A stretch of DNA of 17,727 nucleotides from Caulobacterales bacterium 32-69-10 (GCA_002280485.1 NCED01000041.1:1-17727); one strand, 5' to 3'; shown: positions 6,438 to 14,580, counted from the first letter of the stretch. Made by a program: numbers and translations. Notes: a model not told the origin generated them from the letters alone.

Positions 6438-7328
6438 CTAGGACATCCGCTCCGGCGGGGGCGGCGGGTCTTCGGGCAGGGGGATGAACTCGGTGTCGTC
6501 GGTGGGGGGCAGGGCCATACGGCCGGCCTTCCAGTCGGCCTTGGCCTGCTCGATCCGGTCGGGGCGGGACGAGACCAGGTTCCACCAGATGGTGCGCGGC
6601 CCAAGCGGCTCGCCGCCGAGCAGCATGACGGTGGCGTGGGTGTGGGCGGTGACGGTGGGGCGCTTGCCGTTCTCGAACACCGCCATCTGGCCGGCGTGGA
6701 AGGTGCGGCCGTCGATCTCCACCGAGCCCCTGGCTACATAGGCGGCCGCCTCGGAATAGCCGTCCGGGGTGGCGCCCCTGGCGCCCGGCTGCATCTCCCA
6801 ATGGACGTAGAAGATCGGCGAGTGGGTGTTGACCCCGGCCTTGGCGCCATAGGCCTCGCCGGCGACCAGCCGGGCCCACAGGCCGTCCTGTTCATAGGTC
6901 GGCAGGGCCGCTTCCTCGACGTGGTCGAAGGAGGGCTCGATCTCCTCCAACTCGGCCGGCAGGGCGACCCAGGCCTGCATGCCGTGCATCGGCCCGCCGT
7001 GGATGCGGATCGAGGGGTCGGTGCGCTCGGAGTGGACGATGCCGCGCCCGGCGGTCATCCAGTTGACCTCGCCCGGCCGGATGGCCTGGGTATAGCCCAG
7101 GCTGTCGCGGTGCAGGATCTCGCCCTCGAACAGATAGGTCAGGGTCGACAGGCCGATATGCGGATGCGGACGCACGTCGATGCCCATGCCGGGATCGAAC
7201 ATCGCCGGGCCCATGTGGTCGAGGAAGACGAACGGCCCGACCATCCGCCGCTTGGCGAAAGGCAGGATGCGCCCGACCTCGAAGCCGCCCAGGTCCTTCT
7301 TCCGCGCGTCGATGACGAGGTCGATCAT
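6438..7328 (-). CDS. Pirin family protein
   Basis: Bicupin metal protein of 296 residues, usual for the family. Bacterial pirins are cytoplasmic; some have quercetin-dioxygenase activity and others bind metabolic enzymes, so the exact role here is open. The N-terminal cupin carries the metal ligands His55 and His57 (in RPHPHIG) and His99 and Glu101 (in GIVHSERT). The second cupin covers about 165-265 and includes VYVARGSVEI-like sequence and MAVFENG. The tail is Pro-rich (DPPPPPERMS). Its ATG overlaps the stop of the upstream Lrp-type gene by four bases (ATGA), so the two are almost certainly co-transcribed and translationally coupled, with the regulator first. Confidence 0.93.
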   Translation of the reverse strand: MIDLVIDARKKDLGGFEVGRILPFAKRRMVGPFVFLDHMGPAMFDPGMGIDVRPHPHIGLSTLTYLFEGEILHRDSLGYTQAIRPGEVNWMTAGRGIVHSERTDPSIRIHGGPMHGMQAWVALPAELEEIEPSFDHVEEAALPTYEQDGLWARLVAGEAYGAKAGVNTHSPIFYVHWEMQPGARGATPDGYSEAAAYVARGSVEIDGRTFHAGQMAVFENGKRPTVTAHTHATVMLLGGEPLGPRTIWWNLVSSRPDRIEQAKADWKAGRMALPPTDDTEFIPLPEDPPPPPERMS

Positions 7329-7846
7329 GCGGGGTCCTCCGTCAGGTGTGGGTTGACCAGCCCGAGCGGGATGGCCGTGGAATTCTTCACGCTGCGCATG
7401 ACGATACGGCTCTGCACATTGGCGACCACGCCCAGCGACAGCACCTTCTCGCGCAGGAATTCGTCAAAGGCATGCATGTCGCGGGTGATGATGCGCATCA
7501 CATAGTCGGCCTCGCCCGTGACGGTGGCGCACTGCACCACCTCCGGAAAGGTGCGGATGGCGGCCTCGAAGGCGTCGAGGTTCTCCTTGGTGGGCAAGGA
7601 GAGCTTGAGGGTGGCGTAGACCTCGAAGTTCAGCCCCAGCTTCTCCCGGTCGAGCAGGGTGGCGCGTCCGGTGATGACCCCGGCCTCCTCCATCCGCTTG
7701 ATCCGCCGCCAACAGGGCGAGGAGGACAGGCCGACCCGCTCGGCCACCTCGGCCACGGACAGGCCGGCGTCCTCCTGGATCAGGGCCAGGATCCTGGCGT
7801 CCACGGCGTCGAAGGCTTCGGGCAAGGTTTTCTCCGTCAGGCGCAT
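7325..7846 (-). CDS. Lrp/AsnC family transcriptional regulator
   Basis: Feast/famine-type regulator that senses an amino acid or similar small ligand; 173 residues from the chosen ATG at 7846. An ATG further upstream (7921) would add 25 residues not expected for the family and nearly reach the divergent gene. The helix-turn-helix covers about 29-53 (LSVAEVAERVGLSSSPCWRR), and the RAM ligand/oligomer domain about 70-148 (FEVYATLKLSL to VQCATVTGEADYVMRI). The C-terminal tail is slightly longer than usual. It overlaps the pirin start by four bases and is divergent from the FAD oxidoreductase at 7941, with only 94 bp between, so both may be its targets. Confidence 0.93.
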   Translation of the reverse strand: MRLTEKTLPEAFDAVDARILALIQEDAGLSVAEVAERVGLSSSPCWRRIKRMEEAGVITGRATLLDREKLGLNFEVYATLKLSLPTKENLDAFEAAIRTFPEVVQCATVTGEADYVMRIITRDMHAFDEFLREKVLSLGVVANVQSRIVMRSVKNSTAIPLGLVNPHLTEDPA

Positions 7847-7940
7847 CTCGCGCACGCGCTTTGCGCCATGATGGCGGCGGGGACTGGAAACGCAAACCGG
7901 TCCGGCGTCATTTCGCTGCAAGGGACCTGGATACGATTCG
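7847..7940. promoter_or_regulatory. Divergent promoter region, Lrp-type gene and FAD oxidoreductase
   Basis: Ninety-four bases shared by two divergent genes. No clear -35/-10 pair or palindrome stands out. AGGGA at 7921-7925 lies 15 bases before the oxidoreductase ATG, too far for a good ribosome site. By position it is the expected binding region for the Lrp/AsnC protein. Confidence 0.4.
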
Positions 7941-9062
7941 ATGAGCGAGTTCGATTTCGACGCCGTGGTGGTGGGGGCGGGCGCGGTGGGCCTGGCCTGC
8001 GGCTACGCCCTGGCCCAGCGCGGCCTTTCGGTGGTGGTGCTGGAGGCCGAGAAGGCCATCGGCCAGGGGGTGTCGTCGCGCAATTCGGAGGTGATCCACG
8101 CCGGGCTCTACTACCCGACCGGCTCGCTCAGGGCGCGGCTGTGCGTGCAGGGCCGCCGCCAGCTCTACGCCTTCTGCGACAGCCACGGGGTCCCTTATGA
8201 CCGCTGCGGCAAGTTCGTGGTCGCCACCAGCGAGGAGGAGGTTCCGGTCGTCGAGCGTCTCGCCGAACAGGGACGGATCAATGACGTCGAGGGCCTAGCC
8301 TGGATCACCGGCGCCGAGGCGATGCGGCTGGAGCCCAACCTCTTCGCCTATTCGGCCCTGGTCTCGCCGGAGAGCGGGGTGTTCGACAGCCACGCCTATA
8401 TGCTGGCCCTGCGCGGCGAGATCGAGGACCGCGGCGGGGCGGTGGCGGTGGACGCCCCGTTCGAGCGGGCCGAGCCCCTGGCCGGCGGCGGCTGGCGAAT
8501 CTTCGCCGGGGGGGCCGAGCCGGCCGACCTCGCGGCGCGCATCCTGGTCACCGCCCCGGGGCTGGGCGCCCAGGCGGTGGCGGCGGGGATCGAGGGCTTT
8601 CCGAAAGAAGCCATTCCGGAGGCCCACCTCGGCAAGGGCAGCTATTTCGCCCTGAGGAGCGGCAAGGCGCCGTTCGCGCGGCTGATCTATCCGACGCCGC
8701 ACCCCGGCTCGCTCGGCCTGCACTATCGCCGCGACCTCGGCGGCCAGGCCCGCTTCGGCCCCGACCTCGAATATATCGACACCCCCGACTACACGGTGCA
8801 CCCGGACCGGGCGGATGAGTTCTACGACCACGTCCGCCGCTACTGGCCCGGCCTGCCCGACGGGGCGCTCGTGCCCGACTACGTCGGCATCCGCCCCAAG
8901 ATCCACGGCCCGGACGAGCCCCAGCCCGACTTCCGCATCGACGGGCCGGAGGCGCATGGCCTGGAGGGGCTGGTCGTGCTGTTCGGGATAGAGAGCCCCG
9001 GGCTGACGTCGTCCCTGGCGATCGGGGACGAGGCGGCGGGGCGGTTGGGGCTCAACAACTGA
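7941..9062 (+). CDS. FAD-dependent oxidoreductase, L-2-hydroxyglutarate oxidase/dehydrogenase type
   Basis: A 373-residue flavoprotein of the DAO superfamily, likely oxidising a 2-hydroxy acid such as L-2-hydroxyglutarate to the 2-oxo acid and feeding electrons to O2 or the membrane quinone pool. The Rossmann FAD motif VVVGAGAVG is at 9-17, with the ribose-binding acidic Glu35. The segment SSRNSEVIHAGLYYPTGS (45-62), ending CGKFVVATS near 98-106, is close to the LhgO/L2HGDH pattern. The C-terminal FAD-contact region carries PDYVGIRPKI and ESPGLTSSLAIG (about 350-362). No signal peptide. It is shorter than E. coli LhgO (about 420). It is divergent from the Lrp/AsnC gene and convergent, 12 bp apart, with the histidine kinase. 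Substrate assignment is by family only; glycerol-3-phosphate or amino-acid oxidases are alternatives. Confidence 0.88.
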   Translation: MSEFDFDAVVVGAGAVGLACGYALAQRGLSVVVLEAEKAIGQGVSSRNSEVIHAGLYYPTGSLRARLCVQGRRQLYAFCDSHGVPYDRCGKFVVATSEEEVPVVERLAEQGRINDVEGLAWITGAEAMRLEPNLFAYSALVSPESGVFDSHAYMLALRGEIEDRGGAVAVDAPFERAEPLAGGGWRIFAGGAEPADLAARILVTAPGLGAQAVAAGIEGFPKEAIPEAHLGKGSYFALRSGKAPFARLIYPTPHPGSLGLHYRRDLGGQARFGPDLEYIDTPDYTVHPDRADEFYDHVRRYWPGLPDGALVPDYVGIRPKIHGPDEPQPDFRIDGPEAHGLEGLVVLFGIESPGLTSSLAIGDEAAGRLGLNN

Positions 9063-9074
9063 TCCGCTTGAGGG

Positions 9075-10415
9075 TCACCCCGGCAGCCGCACCACGGCCC
9101 TGAGGCCCCCCAGCGGGCTGCGTTCCAGGGTGACGTCGCCGCCGTGGCCGCGGGCGACGTCGCGGGCGATGGCCAGCCCGAGGCCGACGCCCTTGACGTT
9201 CTGGTTGCGGGCCTCGTCCAGGCGATTGAAGGGGCGGAAGGCCTCCTCGTAGTTCTCCGGCGCGATGCCGGGGCCGTCGTCGTCGATCAGGATCTCGACC
9301 CCGCCGGACTCGCGGGCGCGGGCGGCGACCTGGATGCGGTCGCCGTGGACAGCGGCGTTCATGACGAGGTTGGACAGGGCGCGCTTGAAGGCGTTGGGCC
9401 GCACGCTGGCGAACAGGGCGCCGTCGGCGTCCACATGCACCTCGGCGCCGGCGCGGGCTGCGCCCTCGCTAACCTCGTCGATGAGCAGGCGCAGGCCCAC
9501 GCTCTCGACCGCCTCGCCGCCCTGGCCGCGGGCGAAGGCGAGGTACTCGTCGATCATGTGCTCCATCTCGGACAGGTCGCGCTTCATCGCCTCGATGCGC
9601 ACCCCGGGCTTGGCCAGGGCCAGCTCTAGCTTCAGGCGGGTGAGCGGGGTGCGCAGGTCGTGGCTGACCGAGGCCAGAAGGGTGGTGCGCTGGTCGATGT
9701 AGCGTTGCAGCCGCTCCTTCATGGCGATCAGGGCGACGGCCGCCATGCGCACCTCGCGCGCGCCGTGCGGCTTGAACTTGGGGGCCTCTGCGCCCCGGCC
9801 GAAGGCGTCCGCCACCTCGGCAAGGCGCTCGATGGCGCGGACCTGGTTGCGGATGAACAGCACCGCCACCGTGGTCAGCAGCACGGTGGCGCCTGTCAGC
9901 CACAGGATGAAGACGTGACCCCGGGCGGCGAAGGCCCGGTCCTTGGGGGCGATGATCCGCAAGGTGCCGGTGGGGGCGGCGACGCGGATGTCGACATAGG
10001 CGGGGTAGCGGGTGGCGTCGACCCAGTAGGGGATGGCCAGTCGCTCGTCCAAGGCGTCGCGCAGGGCCTGGTCGAACACCGGCAGGAGGGAGTCGCGGCG
10101 GCCGGTGGGCAGGCCCAGGCCCTCCTGGAGCACGATCGACAGGGACTGGGTGCGTTCGGCCCGGTCGGCGATGCGGGCGAGGTTCTGCGGCGTCGGGTCG
10201 TCGAGATAGGAGCCGACGTCCCAGGCCACGTCTCCGGCGAGGCCGTCGGACAGCTGGGCGGTGACGGTCTGCCAGTGCGCTTCGAAGAAGGCCCAGGTCA
10301 CCGCCACCTGCATCATCGCCACCGGCAGGACGATGATCAGCAGCGACCGCCCGAACAGGGTGGTCGGCAGCCATTTCTTGATCAGGCGCGGCCAGAGGCG
10401 CAGCGCGATCCGCAT
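9075..10415 (-). CDS. EnvZ-type sensor histidine kinase
   Basis: Inner-membrane two-component sensor, 446 residues. TM1 is at about 22-43, followed by a periplasmic domain of some 120 residues (45-165) with no recognised ligand fold, TM2 at about 168-187, and a HAMP linker at about 188-240. The H-box is SVSHDLRTPLTRLKLEL with phospho-acceptor His252. The ATPase domain has an N-box NLVMNA (Asn353), G1 DDDGPGI (378-384) and G2 GVGLGLAI (409-416). All catalytic motifs are intact. It is the last gene of a minus-strand set, 24 bp after the response regulator, its evident partner. The signal is unknown. Confidence 0.94.
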   Translation of the reverse strand: MRIALRLWPRLIKKWLPTTLFGRSLLIIVLPVAMMQVAVTWAFFEAHWQTVTAQLSDGLAGDVAWDVGSYLDDPTPQNLARIADRAERTQSLSIVLQEGLGLPTGRRDSLLPVFDQALRDALDERLAIPYWVDATRYPAYVDIRVAAPTGTLRIIAPKDRAFAARGHVFILWLTGATVLLTTVAVLFIRNQVRAIERLAEVADAFGRGAEAPKFKPHGAREVRMAAVALIAMKERLQRYIDQRTTLLASVSHDLRTPLTRLKLELALAKPGVRIEAMKRDLSEMEHMIDEYLAFARGQGGEAVESVGLRLLIDEVSEGAARAGAEVHVDADGALFASVRPNAFKRALSNLVMNAAVHGDRIQVAARARESGGVEILIDDDGPGIAPENYEEAFRPFNRLDEARNQNVKGVGLGLAIARDVARGHGGDVTLERSPLGGLRAVVRLPG

Positions 10416-10439
10416 GGTCTCCCCTCGAGCCCGATCCCT

Positions 10440-11135
10440 CTAGTCCGGGGACAGCATATACCCAATTCCGCGCACGGTCTGGAGGTAGCGCGGGTTGCGG
10501 GGGTCGGCCTCCAGCTTGCGGCGCAGGCGGGTGACCTGGACGTCGACCGCCCGTCCGGTGGGCTCAGCCCCGTCCGCCGCCTCCAGCGCCAGGTCCAGCC
10601 GATCGATGGGGGTATGGGGGGCCGAGGCCAGGCGGCGCAGCAGCTTGGCCTCGCCCTCGGTCAGCCGCACGGGTACGTCGCCGAGCAGCAGCTCACCCCG
10701 CTCCAGGTCAAAGGCGTGGGCGCCCAGCAATACGCGCCGCGGCGCGGCGGTGCGGCCGGCGCGGCGCAGGATGGCCTCGAGCCGCAGCAGCAGCTCCTGC
10801 GGCTCGAACGGCTTGGACAGATAGTCGTCCGCGCCCGCCGTCAGTCCCGCGATGCGGTCGTCGGCCAGGCCGCGGGCGGTAAGGATCAGGACCGGGGTCG
10901 GGCCGCTGCCCCGCACCCAGCCGGTCAGGGACAGGCCGTCCTCGCCCGGCATCATCACGTCGACGATCAGGAGGTCGAAGTCGAGCAGGCCCATCAGCCG
11001 CCGCGCCGCCGCGGCGTCCGGGGCGACGGTGACCCGAAAGCCTGCCCGGGTGAGGAACTCCTTGAGCAGGGTGCGGATGCGGTCGTCGTCGTCGACGACG
11101 AGGAGATGGCGGCCGTGTCCCGAAGGCGCGTTCAT
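10440..11135 (-). CDS. OmpR-family response regulator
   Basis: DNA-binding response regulator, 231 residues. The receiver domain (about 9-123) has the acidic pocket DDDD at 15-18, phospho-acceptor Asp59 (LLIVDVMMPG), switch Thr86 and Lys108 (SKPF). The C-terminal winged helix (about 133-228) ends with RRKLEADPRNPRYLQTVRG and GIGYML, typical of OmpR/PhoB. The start ATG overlaps the stop of the MarR-type gene by four bases, so translation is likely coupled; the kinase follows 24 bp downstream. A MarR-type gene followed by an OmpR-type regulator recalls the petP-petR pair of Rhodobacter capsulatus, needed for cytochrome bc1 expression, but that link is by arrangement only. Confidence 0.95.
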   Translation of the reverse strand: MNAPSGHGRHLLVVDDDDRIRTLLKEFLTRAGFRVTVAPDAAAARRLMGLLDFDLLIVDVMMPGEDGLSLTGWVRGSGPTPVLILTARGLADDRIAGLTAGADDYLSKPFEPQELLLRLEAILRRAGRTAAPRRVLLGAHAFDLERGELLLGDVPVRLTEGEAKLLRRLASAPHTPIDRLDLALEAADGAEPTGRAVDVQVTRLRRKLEADPRNPRYLQTVRGIGYMLSPD

Positions 11136-11635
11136 GAGCGCAGGGTCCCGGGGCGGGGGGCGTTGCGGGGGCCGGCCAGGGCGGCCAGGATCCGCCGCGC
11201 GCCCGACACCGCGTCGAGGCCGCCCGTGCGATAGGCGCGGGTCAGCACCAGCCGCAGCCGCTCGGACACCCGGTGCTCGAAGGCCGCGCCCTCGCCGGTC
11301 AGGGTCGCGGGGCGGCGCCGGGCGTCGAGTTCGCCGGCGGACTTCTCGACGAAGCCGGCCCCCTCCAGGTCGCGCAGCACCCGGCTCGCCCCCTGTTTGG
11401 ACAGGCCCGTCAGCCGGGCCAGTTCCTGCACGCCGATGCCGGGGCGGCGCTTGAGCAGGAAGGCGGCGCGCCAGTGACCACGGCCGAGCCGGGAGGGCTC
11501 GGTCTCCAGGGCGCTGTCGGCGGCGGTGGCCAGGGCCGCCTCGGCCAGCAGGAACAGCTCGAGCGCCGCGTCGAGCTCCTCCTCGCGCAGGACGAGCCGC
11601 GCTTCGGCGCTGAGCGGGGCGGCGGGAAGGCTCAT
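11132..11635 (-). CDS. MarR-type winged-helix regulator
   Basis: A 167-residue protein with the MarR layout: N-terminal helices (about 10-60), a winged helix-turn-helix at about 66-113 (GIGVQELARLTGLSKQGASR, then a wing with DARRRPATLT), and C-terminal dimer helices (115-155). MarR proteins usually repress and respond to small molecules or oxidants; no Cys residue is present for redox sensing. It lies 25 bp after ilvE and overlaps the response regulator by four bases, so it begins a regulator-regulator-kinase unit. The same gene pairing (petP with petR) is known in other alphaproteobacteria. The start is supported by its close fit to the ilvE stop. Confidence 0.9.
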   Translation of the reverse strand: MSLPAAPLSAEARLVLREEELDAALELFLLAEAALATAADSALETEPSRLGRGHWRAAFLLKRRPGIGVQELARLTGLSKQGASRVLRDLEGAGFVEKSAGELDARRRPATLTGEGAAFEHRVSERLRLVLTRAYRTGGLDAVSGARRILAALAGPRNAPRPGTLRS

Positions 11636-11660
11636 CGCCCGGACATGCCGGCCGACGGGC

Positions 11661-12770
11661 TCAGTACGCCCTGTGGACCCAGCCGAAGGGATCGGCGGCG
11701 AGCCCCCGCTGGATGCCGACCAGGGTGTCGCGCAGTTCGGTGGTGACGGGTCCCGCCTTGTCCGGGTCGCCCACGGTGAACTCGCCCTCGGGGCTCTTCA
11801 GCCGGCCGATGGGAGCGATCACCGCGGCGGTGCCGCAGGCGAAGGCTTCGCGCAGGCGCCCGCTGGCGGCGTCCGCCCGCCACTGGTCGATGGCGTATTT
11901 CTCTTCGCGCACTTCCACGCCGCGGGCCCGGGCCAGGGTCATCACCGAATCCCGCGTCACGCCCGGCAGGATGGTCCCGTCCAGCGGCGGGGTGGCCATC
12001 GAGCCGTCGTCGAACACGAAGAACACGTTCATGCCGCCGAGCTCCTCGACGTAGCGGCGCTCGGCCGCGTCGAGGAACAGGGTCTGGTGGCAGCCGGCGC
12101 GCATCGCCTCGCCCTGGGCCCGCAGGGACGCGGCGTAGTTGCCGCCGCACTTGGCCGCCCCGGTGCCGCCGGGCGCGGCGCGGGTGTCGTTCTGCGATAT
12201 CCACACCGACACGGTTTCGCCGGCGCCCTTGAAATAGGAGGCGACCGAGGAGGCGATGACCGAGAAGATGTATTCGTTCGACGGCCGCACCCCGAGGAAG
12301 ACCTCGGTCGCGATCATGAACGGCCGCAGGTAGAGGCTGCCGTCCTCGCCGCCCGGGATCCAGTCGCGGTCGATGCTGACCAGCTGCTTGACCGCCTCCA
12401 GGAACAGGTGCTCCGGCAGCTGCGGCATCGACATGCGGTCGGCCGACTGGTTGAAGCGGCGGGCGTTGGCGTCGGGGCGGAACAGCAGGGCGCCGCCGTC
12501 CGGGCTTCGATAGGCCTTCATGCCCTCGAAGATCTCCTGGGCGTAGTGCAGCACCGCCGCGGCCGGGTCGAGCTGGAACGGCGCGCGGCCCTGGACGCAG
12601 GCGTCGTGCCAGCCCCGGCCTTCGGTGTAGCGGATGACCACCATGTGGTCGGTGAAGGCGCGGCCGAAGCCGGGATTGACCAGCAAGGCGTCGCGGGCGT
12701 CCGCCGCTACCGGCGCCGCATTCGGCTTGAGCTCGAACTGAAAGGTCTCGTCACCAAACATGGGCGTCAT
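11661..12770 (-). CDS. ilvE: Branched-chain amino acid aminotransferase
   Basis: PLP enzyme of fold type IV that transfers the amino group between glutamate and the 2-oxo acids of Leu, Ile and Val. Its 369 residues match the longer BCAT subgroup rather than the ~310-residue E. coli IlvE. HYAQEIFEGMKAYR is at 75-88, YLRPFMIATE at 147-156, the PLP-binding Lys207 within GGTGAAKCGGNYAASL, VEELGGMNVFFV at 241-252, and ILPGVTRDSV at 267-276. A second ATG three codons in (12761) is possible; neither start has a strong ribosome site. It lies between pgsA (109 bp upstream) and the MarR-type gene on the same strand; there is no ilv or leu cluster around it. Confidence 0.96.
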   Translation of the reverse strand: MTPMFGDETFQFELKPNAAPVAADARDALLVNPGFGRAFTDHMVVIRYTEGRGWHDACVQGRAPFQLDPAAAVLHYAQEIFEGMKAYRSPDGGALLFRPDANARRFNQSADRMSMPQLPEHLFLEAVKQLVSIDRDWIPGGEDGSLYLRPFMIATEVFLGVRPSNEYIFSVIASSVASYFKGAGETVSVWISQNDTRAAPGGTGAAKCGGNYAASLRAQGEAMRAGCHQTLFLDAAERRYVEELGGMNVFFVFDDGSMATPPLDGTILPGVTRDSVMTLARARGVEVREEKYAIDQWRADAASGRLREAFACGTAAVIAPIGRLKSPEGEFTVGDPDKAGPVTTELRDTLVGIQRGLAADPFGWVHRAY

Positions 12771-12879
12771 CCAACTCAGGTTCCCGGATGCTCTTTCCCA
12801 GAATCCGGGGCGGGTTGGAAGACGTCAGTGCAGGAATGCGGCAAGTCGCGCCCAGGAATGGCCGGCGTTTTCCCGCCGT

Positions 12880-13491
12880 CTACTTCGCGGCGCGCGCGCG
12901 CAGGCCGCGAACGGCGGCCGCGGTGTACTCCCAGCCGGTCCACAGGGTGATGGCGGCGGCGAGCCACAGCAGCACGTCGGCGGCGAGCCGGAGCGGGCCC
13001 GTGTCGCCGAGGGCGACGGCGAGCAGCTGCAGGCACAAGGAAACGAGCTGGACCGTGGTCTTCCACTTGGCCAGCTGGGTGACCGGGAACTTCAGGCCGC
13101 GGGCGCCGCCGACCTCGCGCAGGCCCGAGACCCAGAACTCACGGAACAGGATCACCCCGCCGGCGACCACGATGGGCGGGCGAGGGTCCAAGGCGGCGAG
13201 GCCGACGACCGCGCCGCAGACGGCGATCTTGTCGGCGATCGGGTCGAGCATGGCCCCCCACGCCGACATGGCGTTCCAGCGCCGGGCCAGCCAGCCGTCC
13301 ACATAGTCGGTCAGCGACCCGATGACATAGGCGGCCAGGCTCCACATCGCCACGGCGCGCACGGCGGCCTCGGGCGGGCGGCCGGCCTGGCCGGGCAGGG
13401 CTCCGGCGGCGGCGGCGAGACCGAGGAAGACGGCGATCGCGAAGACGATGCGCGCGCCGGAGAGCAGGTTGGGAATGTCGTTGCGGGCCAT
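12880..13491 (-). CDS. pgsA: Phosphatidylglycerophosphate synthase
   Basis: Inner-membrane enzyme joining CDP-diacylglycerol and glycerol-3-phosphate to form phosphatidylglycerophosphate, precursor of phosphatidylglycerol and cardiolipin. The product is 203 residues with several membrane helices (about 12-32, 45-62, 88-116, 148-165, 168-188). The CDP-alcohol phosphatidyltransferase signature D-x2-DG-x2-AR-x8-G-x3-D-x3-D is exact (Asp62, Asp65, Gly66, Ala69, Arg70, Gly79, Asp83, Asp87). The N-terminus IPNLLSGARI is typical. I choose ATG 13491, 11 bases from GGGAGG (13503-13508), over a TTG three codons earlier that lies only two bases from it. It follows flgL by 34 bp on the same strand. Confidence 0.95.
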   Translation of the reverse strand: MARNDIPNLLSGARIVFAIAVFLGLAAAAGALPGQAGRPPEAAVRAVAMWSLAAYVIGSLTDYVDGWLARRWNAMSAWGAMLDPIADKIAVCGAVVGLAALDPRPPIVVAGGVILFREFWVSGLREVGGARGLKFPVTQLAKWKTTVQLVSLCLQLLAVALGDTGPLRLAADVLLWLAAAITLWTGWEYTAAAVRGLRARAAK

Positions 13492-13525
13492 GTGGATCAA
13501 AGCCTCCCGCGGCTCGAGCGTTCCG

Positions 13526-14458
13526 TCAACGTCCGGAAAGGGCGACGAGCAGGGAGGAGCCCTGCAGGGAGGCGAAAACCTGGGCCGAGGCCTGCACCGC
13601 GGTCTGGGCCAGCTGGGCCCGCGAAAGCGCGGCGGCCATGTCGACGTCGGTCATGTCCCCCAGCACGCTGGTGAGCGCCGTCTGGCGGTCGGCCAGGCCG
13701 GTCTGGATCGCCTCGACCCGGTTCTGCAGCCCGCCGTTTTCGGCCACCGCCTCGTTGAGGCCGTTCCAGGCGCTGTCGAAGCTGGCCAGCATGCCCTGCA
13801 AGGCGGTGCTCTGGGCCGTGGTCAGGTTGCCGGTCAGGGGGCCGAGGGGGCCGGCGTTGAGATCCTGCACCGCCTTGAGGGCCGTGAACAACGGCTCGCC
13901 CAGGTCGCTGGCCAGGAAATTGGTCGAGACGGACAGCTTGTCGTCGAGCCGGCTGGTGAGCTCCAGCTGGTCGTTGGCGAACAGGCTGGCGATGGTGGGG
14001 GCGGCGGACAGGTCGGCCAGGGTCAGGGCCGCCACCGGCTCGGTGTCCGAGCGGCCGCCGGCGAACAGGTGGCGGCCCTGGTACTCGGTGTTGAGGGAAT
14101 CCACCGCCTGGCTGAGGAAGCCCTGCAAGGCGGTGAGCAGCCCTTCGGTGCCGCCGGTGGCGACGGCCTCGGCCACGGCGCCGCGGGCCTTGAGGGCGGC
14201 GTCGGCGAGCTGGCCCAGCACCTGGTCCTGCACCTCCAGGGTGGAGGCGAGCATCTTGCCGTTGTTGATGTGTGTGTCGACCCGCGCCCACAGGCTGCGG
14301 GTGGCGGTCAGGGCGTCGGCGTCGGCGCCGTAGCCCTTGAGGTTGTCGGCGATCTTGCCGGTGGCGACTTCCTGCTCGGCCGTATTCTGCCGCTTCAGCC
14401 CCGACATGATGTTCAGCAGCGAGGACTGGTAGGTATTGCGGGTCGAGATCCGATCCAT
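13526..14458 (-). CDS. flgL: Flagellar hook-filament junction protein FlgL
   Basis: HAP3 of the flagellum: exported through the type III apparatus and placed between FlgK and the flagellin filament. Its 310 residues are normal. The N-terminal D0/D1 helix starts MDRISTRNTYQSSLLNI and the C-terminal helix ends AQLAQTAVQASAQVFASLQG then SSLL, both flagellin-like. The middle region is variable and Ala/Leu-rich, with YQGRHLFAGG near 125-134, a FlgL hallmark. It starts 17 bp after the original flgK stop position with GGGAGG upstream, so it is second in the flgK-flgL unit controlled by the sigma-54 promoter at 16626-16640. Confidence 0.94.
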   Translation of the reverse strand: MDRISTRNTYQSSLLNIMSGLKRQNTAEQEVATGKIADNLKGYGADADALTATRSLWARVDTHINNGKMLASTLEVQDQVLGQLADAALKARGAVAEAVATGGTEGLLTALQGFLSQAVDSLNTEYQGRHLFAGGRSDTEPVAALTLADLSAAPTIASLFANDQLELTSRLDDKLSVSTNFLASDLGEPLFTALKAVQDLNAGPLGPLTGNLTTAQSTALQGMLASFDSAWNGLNEAVAENGGLQNRVEAIQTGLADRQTALTSVLGDMTDVDMAAALSRAQLAQTAVQASAQVFASLQGSSLLVALSGR

Positions 14459-14475
14459 GGCGGCGGCCTCCCTGG

Positions 14476-14580
14476 CTAGGTCATGCCCAGCAGGACATCG
14501 TACATCTCCTTGACCGCCTGGATCATGCGGGCGGAGGCGCTGTAGGCCTGCTGGTAGGTGGTGAGCTGGATCAGCTCCTG
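14476..14580 (-). pseudogene. flgK: Out-of-frame C-terminal helix of FlgK
   Basis: Read one frame away from the main flgK frame, 14580-14476 gives QELIQLTTYQQAYSASARM followed by IQAVKEMYDVLLGMT and a TAG stop. This is the canonical FlgK D0 C-terminus (E-L-x-x-L-T-x-Y-Q-Q-A-Y-x-A-S-A-R). Family proteins have about 30-35 residues, usually ending VEGVNLDEEL, between the YAAGL segment and this helix. Those are absent, so roughly 100 bases, not a multiple of three, are missing at about 14577-14582. The stop sits 17 bp before flgL, as in an intact operon. Confidence 0.88.

Noticed and set aside
7847..7921. N-terminal extension of the Lrp/AsnC protein to ATG 7921
   Set aside because: Adds 25 Arg-rich residues foreign to the family and would consume most of the divergent promoter region.
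9660..12950. Long plus-strand open frames (9660-11234 and 11526-12950)
   Set aside because: Antisense to kinase, response regulator, MarR and ilvE, all of which have full catalytic or family motifs. The plus-strand translations show no domain and are Gly/Arg/Gln-rich.
13498..13500. TTG start for pgsA three codons upstream
   Set aside because: Only two bases from GGGAGG, whereas ATG at 13491 has 11-base spacing and the usual N-terminus.
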